Of a stretch of DNA of 64,000 nt, positions 34,917 through 47,496 are shown in pieces. The DNA lies in assembly GCA_964019135.1 (NCBI GenBank), contig OZ025255.1:25335708-25399707 (forward strand), in the 5' to 3' direction. The position numbers were made by a program, and so were the translations under genes. The notes below the pieces were generated by a model, which saw only the letters and a program-made list of their open reading frames with translations, was not told the DNA's origin and made no database searches. This DNA comes from Arenicola marina. Lineage: Eukaryota; Annelida; Polychaeta; Arenicolidae. Each line of letters opens with the position of its first letter. Position 1 is the first letter of the stretch.

Positions 34917-37790
34917 ACAACTCCAACGAGAGGTGTTTTAATGAGAGGGCATTGCGACACGTGTGTCGTGTGTGCTGGAGAGTGGGTAGCCGGCCTGCAT
35001 GGCCTGGACGGGTGACGGCCCCGGGGGTGACGGCTCCCGGGGGTGACGGCTACCTCTGTCTGGCGTGGGCTACCCACAAGGTGTGGGGAACACGTAGGTT
35101 ATCGATAGATCAGAAACCAGCTGATGGGAAGCCTGGTCTCCGGCCGTGGCGGGGTGGGGTGGTGGGTGGTGGGTGCGCGGGTGTGTGTGTGGGGGGGGGG
35201 GGGGGAGGGGGGTAGGATCCACCTCCCTCCATCCCATTGGTATTGATATGAGGCAGCAGGACACCAGCCTGGACTGACGCCGGCCAGTCAGCCAGGCAGG
35301 GCACCAGGCAGGGTTCGGAGCGACAAGCGTATCGTATATCGGAGCTAAGTCAATATTTGGACACATCACTGTGGGCGTGTGACATGCCTTTCGTATATTA
35401 AAGCGACCACGCAACTAGCGACCCATTGCGCCCTGGCATAAACATAAAACCTCCCCTACCAGCGCTCTCCCCCGGCCGACCGACGGACCGACCTCCTCCA
35501 CACCCCACCCCCCCCCCCCCCACCCAGCCAACTCGTCCCCGACAGGTTGGGGTGGAGAGGATGCGGGGTGTGGGGGGGGGGGGGGGTCTGACGCGGCCGT
35601 GCAGACAGGTTCGCCCATCCACATTCGTCATCTGCGCTCGGCGCGCAGGAATATAAAGCCCTCTGCGTGTCCTCCGACAGGCCTTACGCCTCCTGGAAGT
35701 ACAGTGAGAGCGGGGTGACGGGGAGGGGGGTATATGGGCAGTTGAAATTAATGTAGTTGGTGGTGAGGCTTGGAGAGACATGGGGAGGGAGTTAGTGGGT
35801 GGGTTTGTGATGCGGGTATGGGTGCCGTGGGGGGTGAACGGGGGGGGGGGCTAGGCAGCCCTTGATGTGTCGTGGATGGGGTACAGGGTAAGTGACTGGG
35901 TAGGCAGGCGCGTGTATGTAGGTGTGTGTGTATCGAATGGCCTGGTGCCCCAGGGTTACAGGTGTGACTACAATATCGACTGGGTGGTGGGGGAGCGTGT
36001 GGGGGGGGGGGCTGGCGGGGAGAGGGGAGATTAAAGGTAAACACTGCAGACAAACCAATCAGCATACAGCTCGCTATGACGGCGTGCCGGAGTCAAAATT
36101 CAAATTGAGGACAAACCTTCCTTTGTCAATATTATCAAAATGTAGGTAAAGGTAACCCATGTGATAATGACAGACGCCTCCACCAATCAACGCAAGGCAT
36201 CGGTAGCAATGAGCAGGTCCATCAACAAGACGCCAATCTGTATGGTGGCTGGGGAGGGGGGTTTTCGATGTGTGCAGGTGTTGATCCGCAGACCTGGCGA
36301 GTTTCTTTGGCTTCTGGTAGGCGTTTCGATATGATGTTGCGCGCGCTGAATGGCTGACTCCGATAGCAATACACTCGGCTCCCCTCCTCCCTCCTGGGTC
36401 GTGGGTTCGCGCCCTGACATTTGAGGCGTGGTTCATCCATGCTGGGTAAAGCGCCAGCCAGTATGCGGTTCCTTATACACCGACCGAGGGGTCAAGCCCG
36501 CGGACCAGTCGCGGTTGGCTGGCTGGGCCGACAGACAGACATGCAGACCAATGCGATTGACTGACATACACACCAGCTGTATTATCAAAGACAAGCAAAC
36601 CGCTACGGATACCGGTAGGAAAGATATAGCAAAGCAATAACCAGATTAGTGAAATTTCATTGCTGTACACTTTTGTTCAAATGATTATGGTACACGCACA
36701 TTAAGGTTATCGATATCAGTGTGAATGGCTTTGAGAGTATTTCACAGCTCCGCCTTGTCCTCATTATAGAGACTGATGAGTTCAGCCCCCCCACCCCCCC
36801 ACGGCCGCCCCGCACACGACACACGACTCACCAGGGAGGGAAGCCTGGCCGGCTGGAAGGGCTGGCAGCTGGCAGTGGTAGGAATACCATATCAAATTAC
36901 ATGATTAACGGTAGCAACAATGAAAACCGATAAAACCTTACTGTAGCAATATCGCGTAAGCCACAGGCCGTATATAACATACCGAGCGTAATAACGCATA
37001 CTGATGAAACACACCAACAAACGACTCCTTATCTGTCACAATGATTTGTTTCCTTTGTCAAGCTTCCATGGATAGATCCCGACCTTGAACTTTTAACCCA
37101 GTCATGTTTTAACAGAACATTTGTTGTTGACACGTGTTGAAATTGACTTCCCCGGGAAAACTAGATTAGGCGCAGCACATATGTCCCGGGAGCAATCGAT
37201 TCGTGGTCTGTTTCCACGTCTCGAGTCACTCATTGGCAGAGCGGATTTCTCAGCCCGCGTGTGTTTTCTCAGTCTGTGTTTTCTCAGTATGTGTGTGCGG
37301 TATGTGTGGGGAGGGGGGGGGGGCATGAAGCGACAGATAGCCTGGGGATGAGAAAGGGACATGTGTAGTGTACGAGATGATATACTGTCCACCCCGGAGT
37401 CAGAAGTGTTGCTGTGTGTTTTTTCTTGTGATAAACTTCGTGGACGGCAACATGGCATAAACAGATGGTGACTATATAGATCTGATATACCTTCCTATAT
37501 AATGTAACTAATTATTTTTATTGTCCTACTCCTGGGGTTTTTAATGTTGCTTGACGATAACGTGTAAACTGGGATTAAGGTCGAGATTTTCCGCGACAGC
37601 ATTAAGAAAAAGTATTGTTTATAGATCTACTTGAAAATGCTACAAAACACTTACGGTACTTAGGAAATTTAACTCGAAACTAGACTTGATGCATTTATTC
37701 ATCATATTCCAGAGCTCCCATAATAGTAATGAACGAAACATGTTTTTCAGCCATGTCCGTCTGCTTTATCCTACACCCCTTCCGCTTGTC
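34917..37790. other. Non-coding spacer with C/G runs
   Basis: Contains a triplicated 15-16-bp GGTGACGGCCCCGGG-like motif (35011-35055), and G-runs at 35187-35213, 35570-35587, 35838-35850, 36000-36011 and 37310-37323. A poly-C tract (35506-35523) faces the poly-G at 35570-35587. The frames are low complexity or short. No gene. Confidence 0.5.
36330..36475 (+). repeat. Possible tRNA-like SINE fragment
   Basis: Has a B-box-like GTGGGTTCGCGCCC (36401-36414) preceded by GAATGGCTGACTCCGATAGC at about A-box distance. The match is weak, there is no family partner in the window, and no target-site duplication was identified. Confidence 0.25.
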
Positions 37791-38480
37791 GTTAATGTTG
37801 GTCACTTGATCCCGCCGTTCATACTGCTCCCGTGTTCCTGTCAATCCCGTCCTTCACGTCGTCCACTTGTTCCTGTCAATCCTGTTCTTCGCGTCGTCCA
37901 CTTGTTCCTGTCAATCCTCTCCTTCACGTCGTCCACTTGTCAATCATGCCCTGCTTCCATCCACTTGTTCCTGTCAATCCTGCCATGCTTCCATCCACTT
38001 GTTCCTGCCAATGTTGTCTTTCACACAATCCACCATTTCTGTCCTCCACGCCATTCACTTGTTCCTGTCATTCATGTCCTTCACGCCATACACTTTTTTC
38101 CTGTCATCATGTCATTCATGTCTTACGATTGTTACTGTCAATCATGTCATTCAAGCCATCCATGTGTTCCTGTCAATCATTTCATTCAAGCCATCCATGT
38201 GTTCCTGTCAATCATGTCCTTTACGTCATATGCTTGCTTCTGTCAACCCTTTCATTAAATATTCCTCTCAATCCTTTCATTCACTTTTTCAGACAATTTG
38301 TCTCTAGGTCTTGTCATCCACTTTTTCTTGTTAATCCTGTCATCCACTTGTTCCTGTCAATCCTGTCAACCACTTGTTCCTGTCAATCCTGTTCTTCACG
38401 TCATACACTTATTCCTATCAGTCCTGTCCCTTCATACCACCCACTTGGTCCTGTTAATCCTGTCTTCCCAGGTCTTTACC
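37791..38480 (+). repeat. Decayed ~35-bp minisatellite
   Basis: Built on CCACTTGTTCCTGTCAATCC followed by TGTCCTTCACGTCGT, with period about 35 bp where best preserved (37820-37940) and many indels to the right. The open frames here (Ser/Cys/Leu-rich, reading VPVNPVL and CSCQSC) are products of the repeat. Confidence 0.8.
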
Positions 38481-39886
38481 GAACGGTATGTTTACCCTTA
38501 ACGACACGGTTGGATGTATACAGAACCTTACACATATATACAGAAGCTACAAGACGCTACCTAAGTCCAGAGGCTGTTAGAAACATCCGAACACTTCTCA
38601 AGAAGTTACGTGTCCGCCATATCTCACTTCACTGGTCACCGTGGTAACCTTACCTCACATGGTTGGCCATCATATCCCACTATCACTTACATCCATCTGT
38701 CTATCTGCACTAGTCAACCCTTATTTTGGAGACCTCACCCTCCAATTTACCCCCCACCCCTTCTGGTTTAGTCGCTCTCCACCCTTGCCATCCCTTCCCC
38801 TCGCCGTAAACTGGTGTGGCCACCACGCCGCGGTCATCAATCTGCAATCTGGCCACTACGCTGATAGGGACACCCTCACGGTAGGGGGCAGCACCTTCAG
38901 GGGCCAATAATTTTGGTTTGTCACAACAGATCAATTACAAATTGACACAATATTTCTCACTTTATTTCTCACTTGTCGTTGTGTAAGGAGATTAGCGCGA
39001 CATGTAATGATGATGTATTGCCGCCACGCCCGAGCTTTTGTCCACCCAATTACGGTAAACCGTAGACTGTGGAAGTATGGCTGGAATAGAAGAAAAAAAA
39101 CAAAATCCAGGCGCGCGACAAAAGCGGGCAGCTCATTGGTTATTTCTCCTCTTGGCGGCCATTCGACAATCATAAATCAAATTAAAGACCCTGTTTCTAC
39201 AGCGGCAGATGACTCATGACAGAGGTTTGGGCGGTTCGCGGTGGCCGGAGATTGCCCCTAGGTCCCGAAGCTCTCCAGAGCGTCGAGAGGAGGAAATAAA
39301 AGCCCGAAAACGAGGGCTGTAAAAGACAATGGCTTTGTCATTGGCTGCCCACTCGGGCGCGTTATCCAATAGGGTTGCACCAAGCGCCGTAATTGAAGTC
39401 CCCCTCGAACGATTGTTTCGTAACAGAAGATGAAAGTTGAGCGAAGAAATTGGTGTTTTTATTGTCGTCTTTCCGAGAGACAGAAAGATCTATTGCGGCT
39501 TTCTCTCAAGACTCTTGGGGCTTCCTCTCCCAGGAGACCGCTAAACTAGCCCACAAACACCCCAACTCAACGACAGTTTCTACCTAACAACTTGCGGTGT
39601 CGGAATCATGTTTGCCAAACACCAAGGAACGATTGAATGCATTAGATTTAGGCGTATTTTATTAGCAATATAGAGAATTCCTACACGGCCAAATTGCTAG
39701 CCCACAGCCGTCCAAAGATATAGTGCCAGCATAGTAAAGACTAAGTAGCCTCTTTATTCATCGATAGTTAACCCATCAAGACTACGTCATTGAATATCTC
39801 TCGTCATATGACTTAAGTAATATGTCATGTCATACTTTTGTAAATGAATATTTTGGGATACTTTGAAGGATTGTAAAAAACTATTA
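38481..39886. other. Unique spacer including a candidate regulatory block
   Basis: Non-repetitive sequence between two minisatellites. No protein-coding gene recognised. The stretch at 39000-39500 is listed separately as a possible regulatory element. Confidence 0.5.
39000..39500. promoter_or_regulatory. Candidate developmental enhancer / conserved non-coding element
   Basis: This block is unique sequence, with CpGs, in a repeat-rich neighbourhood. It contains several known binding-site types: three CCAAT/ATTGG boxes, an AP-1 site TGACTCA, Sox-like ACAATGG and CTTTGTC, Hox/Cdx-like AATAAAAGC and TTTATTGTC, and TAATTGAAG. Clusters like this are common near developmental genes such as foxB, but conservation cannot be judged from one sequence. 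Confidence 0.25.
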
Positions 39887-41530
39887 TATCCCATGTCCTG
39901 GGTCCATCTCCTTACTCCACTGTCACTATTACATCCCATGTCCTGGATCCATCTCCTTACTCCCATGTCACTATTACATCCCATGTCCTGGATCCATCTC
40001 CCTACTCCCATGTCACTGTTACATCCCATGTCCTGGATCCATCTCCTTACTCCACTGTCACTGCTACATCCCATGTCCTGGATCCATCTCCTTAATCCCA
40101 TGTCACTATTACATCAAATGTCCTGGATCCATCTCCTTACTCCCATATCACTGTTACATCCCATGTCCTGGATCCATCTCCTTACTCCACTGTCACTGCT
40201 ACATCCCATGTCCTGGATCCATCTCCTTACTCCACTGTCACTGCTACATCCCATGTCCTGGATCCATCTCCTTACTCCCATGTCACTATTACATCCCATG
40301 TCCTGGATCCATCTCCTTACTCCACTGTCACTGCTACATCCCATGTCCTGGATCCATCTCCTTAATCCCATGTCACTATTACATCAAATGTCCTGGATCC
40401 ATCTCCCTACTCCCATGTCACTGTTACATCCCATGTCCTGGATCCATCTCCTTACTCCACTGTCACTGCTACATCCCATGTCCTGGATCCATCTCCTTAC
40501 TCCACTGTCACTGCTACATCCCATGTCCTGGATCCATCTCCTTACTCCCATGTCACTATTACATCCCATGTCCTGGATCCATCTCCTTACTCCACTGTCA
40601 CTGCTACATCCCATGTCCTGGATCCATCTCCTTACTCCCATGTCACTATTACATCCCATGTCCTGGATCCATCTCCTTACTCCACTGTCACTGCTACATC
40701 CCATGTCCTGGATCCATCTCCTTAATCCCATGTCACTATTACATCAAATGTCCTGGATCCATCTCCCTACTCCCATGTCACTGTTACATCCCATGTCCTG
40801 GATCCATCTCCTTACTCCCATGTCACTATTACATCCCATGTCCTGGATCCATCTCCTTACTCCCATGTCACTATTACATCCCATGTCCTGGATCCATCTC
40901 TCTACCCCGATGTCACTGTTACATCCCATGTCCTGGATCCATCTCCTTACTCCCATGTCACTGTTACATCCCATGTCCTGGATTCATCTCCCTACTCCCA
41001 TGTCACTGTTACATCCCATGTCCTGGATCCATCTCCTTACTCCCATGTCACTATTACATCCCATGTCCTGGATCCATCTCCCTACTCCCATGTCACTGTT
41101 ACATCCCATGTCCTGGATCCATCTCCCTACTCCCATGTCACTGTTACATCCCATGTCCTGGATCCATCTCCTTACTCCCATGTCACTATTACAGCCCATG
41201 TCCTGGATCCGTCTCTCTACTCCCATATCACTGTTACATCCTATGTCCTGCATCCATCTCCTTACTCCCATGTTACTGTTACATCCCATGTCCTGGATCC
41301 ATCTCCCTACTTCCATGTCACTGTTACAGCCCATGTCCTGGATCCATCTCTCTACTCCCATATCACTGTTACATCCCATGTCCTGGATCCAACTCCTTAC
41401 CCTCATGTCACTGTTACATCCCATGTCCTGGACCCATCTCCCTACTCCCATGTCACTGTTACATCCCTTGTCCTGGGTCCATCTCCCTACTCCCATGTCA
41501 CTGTTACACCCCATGTCCTGGATCCATCTC
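39887..41530 (+). repeat. 45-bp minisatellite, about 36 units
   Basis: Each unit is a 27-bp part (CCATGTCCTGGATCCATCTC then CTTACTC) plus an 18-bp part (CCATGTCACTATTACATC). A BamHI-type GGATCC recurs in most units. Since 45 is 15 codons, the plus strand is open for 556 codons (repeat MSWIHLLTPMSLLHP). Minus-strand frames read GCNSDMGVRRWIQDM. Neither has an exon context or known similarity; non-coding is the safer call. Confidence 0.95.
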
Positions 41531-44030
41531 TAAATAGGACACATCCCATGTCACTATTACATCCCATATCACTATTACATTCCATGTCAGTATTACATAT
41601 CATGTCACTATTACATTTCATTTCACTATTACATATCATGTCACTATTACATCCCATATCACTATTACATTCCATGTCACTATTACATATCATGTCACTA
41701 TTACATTTCATTTCACTATTACATCCCATATCACTATTACATTCCATGTCACTATTACATTCCATGTCACTATTACATTCCATGTCACCATTAAATCCCA
41801 TGTCTCAATTAAATATCATGTCACTATTACATTCCATGTCACTATTACATTCCGTGCCACCATTAAATCCCATGTCTCTATTAAATATCATGTCACTATT
41901 ACATTCCATGTCACTATTACATTCCATGTCACCATTAAATCCCATGTCACTATTACATTTCATTTCACTATTACATCCCATGTCACTATTGCATTCCATG
42001 TCACTATTACATTCCGTGTCACCATTAAATCCCATGTCACTATTACATTCCATGTCACTATTACATCCCATGTCACTATTACACCCCATGTTACTATTAC
42101 ATCCCATGTCACTATTACATTCCATGTCACTATTACATCCCCTGTCACTATTACATCCCATGTCACTATTACATCCCCTGTCACTATTACATCCCATGTC
42201 ACTATTACATCCCCTGTCACTATTACACCTCATGTCACTATTACATCCCATGTCACTATTACATTCCATGTCACTATTACATCCCATGTCACTATTACAC
42301 CCCATGTTACTAATACATCCCATGTCACTATTACACCCCATGTTACTATTACATCCCATGTCACTATTACATTCCATGTCACTATTACATCCCCTGTCAC
42401 TATTACATCCCCTGTCACTATTACATCCCATGTCACTATTACATCCCATGTCACTATTACATCCCATGTCACCATTTAATCCCATGTCACTATTACATTC
42501 CATGTCACCATTAAATCCCATGTCACTATTACATCCCATGTCACTATTACATCTCATGTCACCATTTAATCCCATGTCACTATTACATTCCATGTCACTA
42601 TTACATCCCATGTCACTATTACATTCCATGTCACCATTTAATCCCATGTCACTATTACATTCCATGTCACCATTAAATCCCATGTCACTATTACATCCCA
42701 TGTCACTATTACATCTCATGTCACCATTTAATCCCATGTCACTATTACATTCCATGTCACTATTACATCCCATGTCACTATTACACCCCATGTTACTATT
42801 ACATCCCATGTCACCATTAAATCCCATGTCACTATTACATTCCATGTCACCATTTAATCCCAAGTCACTATTACATTCCATGTCACTATTACATTCCATG
42901 TCACTATTACATCCCATGTCACTATTACATTCCATGTCACTATTACATTCCATGTCACTATTACATCCCATGTCACTATTACATCCCATGTCACCATTTA
43001 ATCCCATGTCACTATTACACTCCATGTCACTATTACATCCCATGTCACTATCACATCACATGTCTCCATTACATCCCATGTCATTAGTACATCCCATGTC
43101 ACTATTACATCCCATTTCAGTACTACATTCCATGTCCTAGATCCATCTCCCAACTCCCATGTCACTATTACATCCCATGTCACTATTACATATCATGTCA
43201 CTATTACACCCATGTCACTATTACATCCCATGTCGCTATTGCATATCATGTTACTATTAAATCCCATGACACTGTTACATCCCCTGTCACTATTACATCC
43301 CATGTCACTATTACATCCCCTGTCACTATTACATCCCATGTCACTATTAAATATCATGTCACTATTACATCCCACGTCACTATTAAATATCATGTCACTA
43401 TTACATCCCATGTCACTATTACATATCATGTCACTATTACATCCCATGTCACTATTACATCCCATGTCACTATTACATATCATGTCACTATTACATCCCA
43501 TGTCACTATTACATTCCATGTCACCATTTAATCGCATGTCACTATTACATCCCCTGTCACTATTACATCCCATGTCACTATTACATATCATGTCACTATT
43601 ACATCCCATGTCACTATTACATTCCATGTCACTATTACATCCCATGTCACTATTACATTCCATGTCACTATTACATATCATGTCACTATTACATCCCATG
43701 TCACTATTACATCCCCTGTCACTATTACATCCCATGTCACTATTACATATCATGTCACTATTACATCCCATGTCACTATTACATTCCATGTCACTATTAC
43801 ATCCCATGTCACTATTACATTCCATGTCACTATTACATATCATGTCACTATTACATCCCATGTCACTATTACATCCCATGTCACTATTACATCCCATGTC
43901 ACTATTACATATCATGTCACTATTACATCCCATGTCACTATTACATTCCATGTCACCATTTAATTGCATGTCACTGTTACATCCCATGTCACTATTACAT
44001 CCCATGTCACTATTACATATCATGGTGGTA
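41531..44030 (+). repeat. 18-bp minisatellite, about 138 units
   Basis: The unit CCATGTCACTATTACATC (18 bp) is the same as the 18-bp half of the adjacent 45-bp repeat. Variants TTCCATG, TATCATG and CCCCTG alternate. The period of six codons keeps frames open for hundreds of codons on both strands (MSLLHP plus, CNSDMG minus). One 45-bp-type unit persists near 43128-43172. Confidence 0.96.
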
Positions 44031-44627
44031 TGCCTGGTGACCATGTCCTTGCTTTCCTACCACTCCTTTCCCTTACGTCACTCACATGTAAGAAGGTTTT
44101 TGGTGGGTGAAGATTTGATCTTGTTTTGTGCGGAAGGCTCAGGTAGGTTGTAGCAACAATACCTTGGGTGCCATAGGGTGCGGGGGTTTCCAGTTGGACA
44201 AGGACCGTGGACAAATACAAGCGTGAACAGCGGTACAACAGTCTGGATTGATAATATATGGCTTTGACTCATGTGTTCGCAATTAAAGCGATATACTGCG
44301 ATTACGCATCCAAATAACATTGCTTAAATCACTTGTATCGACTTTCCTTAATAGCCTATTATTGGTATATCTCTTTAATGTATGAAGCGAAGATCAAAAG
44401 CTTACCTTACCAAAAGATGCATTAAATAATTGAACCCATTATTTCATTGATATTTTCTTTCGTTGACATTTATCTTTAGGAATATGCAATAAATGCGAAC
44501 TACTTGTGTTATGCTTATGTAAGCCTATATCTGCATTTCTTATAACAACTAATCTTTCATGATAAAAGGTTGTAGTCCATTATATTGCTTAGACATGCAT
44601 AAAGCAATGCTTTAATTACAGAAGGGT
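44031..44627. other. Non-coding spacer
   Basis: Unique, AT-leaning sequence between two arrays. No feature is visible beyond a few GGTGCG motifs that foreshadow the next repeat. Confidence 0.5.
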
Positions 44628-45998
44628 GCGGTAGGCTGCGGTATGTGTTGTAGCGAACACCGTAAGGTGCGGTTGGGTGCGATAGGCTAGGGTATGGTTC
44701 GATAGACTGGGGTATGGTGCGATAGGCTGGGGTATGGTGCGATAGGCTAGGGTATGGTGCGATAGGGTGCGATAGGCTAGGGTATGGTGCGATAGGGTGC
44801 GATAGGCTTGGGTATGGTGCGATAGGCTAGGGTATGGTGCGATAGGGTGCGATAGGCTGGGGTATGGTGCGATAGGTTGGGGTATGGTGCGATAGACTGG
44901 GGTATGGTGCGATAGGCTGGGGTATGGTGCGATAGGCTAGGGTATGGTGCGATAGGGTGCGATAGGCTAGGGTATGGTGCGATAGGGTGCGATAGGCTGG
45001 GGTATGGTGCGATAGGGTGCGATAGGCTAGGGTATGGTGCGATAGGGTGCAATAGGTTGGGGTATGGTGCGATAGGCTGGGGTATGGTGCGATAGGGTGC
45101 GATAGGCTAGGGTATGGTGCGATAAGGTGCGATAGGTTGGGGTATGGTGCGATGGGGTGCGATAGGCTGGGGTATGGTGCGATAGGTTGGGGTATGGTGC
45201 GATAGGCTGGGGTATGGTGCGATGGGGTGCGATAGGCTGGGGTATGGTGCGATAGGGTGCGATAGGTTGGGTATGGTGCGATGGGGTGCGATAGGCTGGG
45301 GTATGGTGCCGCAGGGTGCGATAGGCTGGGGTATCGTGCGATGGGATGCGATAGGCTGGGGTATGGTGCGATAGGGTGCGATAGGCTAGGGTGTGGTGCG
45401 ATAGGTTGGGGTATGGTGCGATGGGGTGCGATAGGCTGGGGTATGGTGCGATAGGGTGCGATAGGCTAGGGTATGGTGCGATAGGGTGCGATAGGGTGCG
45501 ATAGGTTGGGGTATGGTGCGATAGGGTGCGATAGGCTGGGGTATGGTGCGATAGGGTGTGATAGGCTGGGGTATGGTGCGATAGGGTGCGATAGGCTGGG
45601 GTACGGTGCGATTGGGTGCGATAAGCTGGGGTATGGCGCGATAGAGTGCGATAGGCTGGGGTATGGTGCGATGGGGTGCGATAGGCTGGGGTATGGGGCC
45701 GCAGGGTGCGATAGGCTGGGGTATAGTGCGATGAGGTGCGATAGGCTGGGATATGGTGCGACAGGCAGCGGTAGGCTGGGGTATTGTGCGATAGGGTGCG
45801 ATAGGCTGCCATAGGCTGGGGTATGGTGCGATGGGGTGCGATAGGCTGCGGTAGGCTGGGGTATAGTGCGATGAGGTGCGATAGGCTGGGATATGGTGCG
45901 ACAGGCTGCGGTAGGCTGGGGTATAGTGCGATAGGGTGCGATAGGCTGGGATATGGTGCGACAGGCTGCGGTAGGATTCGGCAGGTTACGGTAGGACA
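44628..45998 (+). repeat. 10/20/30-bp compound minisatellite
   Basis: Built from GATAGGGTGC (10 bp) and GATAGGCTGGGGTATGGTGC (20 bp), which alternate as 20- and 30-bp units. In the minus frame 30 bp reads PAYRTLSHHT. Units at both ends are diverged (GGTAGGCTGCGGTA). Non-coding. Confidence 0.94.
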
Positions 45999-46941
45999 AC
46001 TTCGAACTTGTCAGAACAAGGTATGCGCGCCGTATAGCATCGATACGTTATTCCAAAGAATATTATTAAACCTTCCATTAAAACATCGTCGAGCGAAAAT
46101 AAACTTTACTCGCTCCTAATTATATATCTCTCCACACAAGTCGCGGCTGTGCCACCAGGTGGCGTTTTCTAGGCGAGAATGAGAGTTAAAGGGGGGGGGG
46201 AGAGGGGGGAGGCGGGGGCTGACAGACAGATACGTCACCTGGGGTAACACTTAGTGAAACCAACTTCATACGGCTTAACGACGTGGGGACTCTAAATCAT
46301 TCTGTCTCAGCGGTCAGGGTGTCACCCCATCAACTAACGACTAATCGACGCACAAACACGAGCGCAAACCACAGGTCCGCTAAAATTATACTCACTGCTA
46401 ATACTTTCCGGATCGATATCACAACGTGTAATTTACCCGTTGTTATATAGCCGTTGTAAAAGGCCACCCTATTAGTTTCATGTTCGCCATGTATGCCAAA
46501 ACCATAACTTGTCACAGTAAAATATAACGGTCGTTTGTCCCCGTCACGTCGTCGCATGAGCCCCGGCCCTGTGCCTAGGAGTAAGGACTAATGCTTATCA
46601 TAGAGGAATAGAAATTGAAACGAGAACATCTGGTGTTTTTTGTAGTCGCTTGCCATTAAGGGGAAAGCTTCAGGGTAGCTTGTGTTAGTAGATTCCAAGG
46701 CGAGATTATTGTCCGGTAATCGGTGGTCTGACGGAGAAGGATGGAATGGTAAGAGTTACAACTGGTGACATCTGAGTGCCTTTAATGCGCAGTTAAAGCA
46801 CGTTTTAAACTGTGTCAGCTTCAAGGCCACGTGTAGTGTGACAGAGAGTCCGCGCGTAATCTAGCATTGATTTGTTATCTCCAAGGTTTACACCTGGTGA
46901 ACCCCACACAGGACAGACCAGATGGATGGACACATTTTGAC
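45999..46941. other. Non-coding spacer with a CTCF-like site
   Basis: Unique DNA with a G-run at 46191-46200. The CTCF-like motif at 46152 is listed separately. No gene recognised. Confidence 0.5.
46152..46165 (+). promoter_or_regulatory. CTCF-like motif 1
   Basis: CCACCAGGTGGCGT matches the core CCANNAGGTGGCR of the motif bound by the conserved bilaterian zinc-finger protein CTCF. Binding is not shown by sequence alone. Partly palindromic, so orientation is uncertain. Confidence 0.4.
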
Positions 46942-47221
46942 AATGTATGTTGTTATTTACAATGTATGAAGTTATTTACAATGTATGAAATTATTTACAA
47001 TGTATGTAGTTATTTACAATGTATGAAATTATTTACCATGTATGAATTTATTTACAATGTATGAAGTTATTTACAATGTATGAAATTATTTACAATGTAT
47101 GAAGTTATTTACAATGTATGAAGTTATTTACAATGTATGAAGTTATTTACAATGTATGAAGTTATTTACAATGTATGTAGTTATTTACATTGTTTGTAGT
47201 TATTTGCAATATATGTTGTTT
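46942..47221 (+). repeat. 19-bp minisatellite
   Basis: About 14 units of AATGTATGAAGTTATTTAC (19 bp), with GTAGTTATT and GAAATTATT variants and decay at the right end. Confidence 0.95.
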
Positions 47222-47277
47222 TTCTTTTCATATATGGCTTAAACAAATCAGGAATCATTAACGGAGTGCGATTGTAA

Positions 47278-47496
47278 CCCCACCGCCCCACTCCCACCGC
47301 CCCACTCCCATCGCCCCACTCCCACCGCCCCACTCCCACCGCCCCACTCCCACCGCCCCACTCCCACCGCCCCACTCCCACCGCACCACTCCCACCGCCC
47401 CACTCCCACTCCCACCGCCCCACTCCCACCGCCCCACTCCCACCGCCCCACTCCCACCGCCCCACTCCCACCGCCCCACTCCCACCGCCCCACTCC
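47278..47496 (+). repeat. 14-bp C-rich minisatellite
   Basis: About 15 units of CCGCCCCACTCCCA, with one partial CACTCC insertion near 47405. The minus strand reads GVGRWEWGGGSGAV in rotating frames; non-coding. Confidence 0.95.

Noticed and set aside
39863-41533. 556-codon open frame of MSWIHLLTPMSLLHP repeats
   Set aside because: Consequence of a 45-bp period; the minus strand is also open and the array continues as 18-bp repeats.
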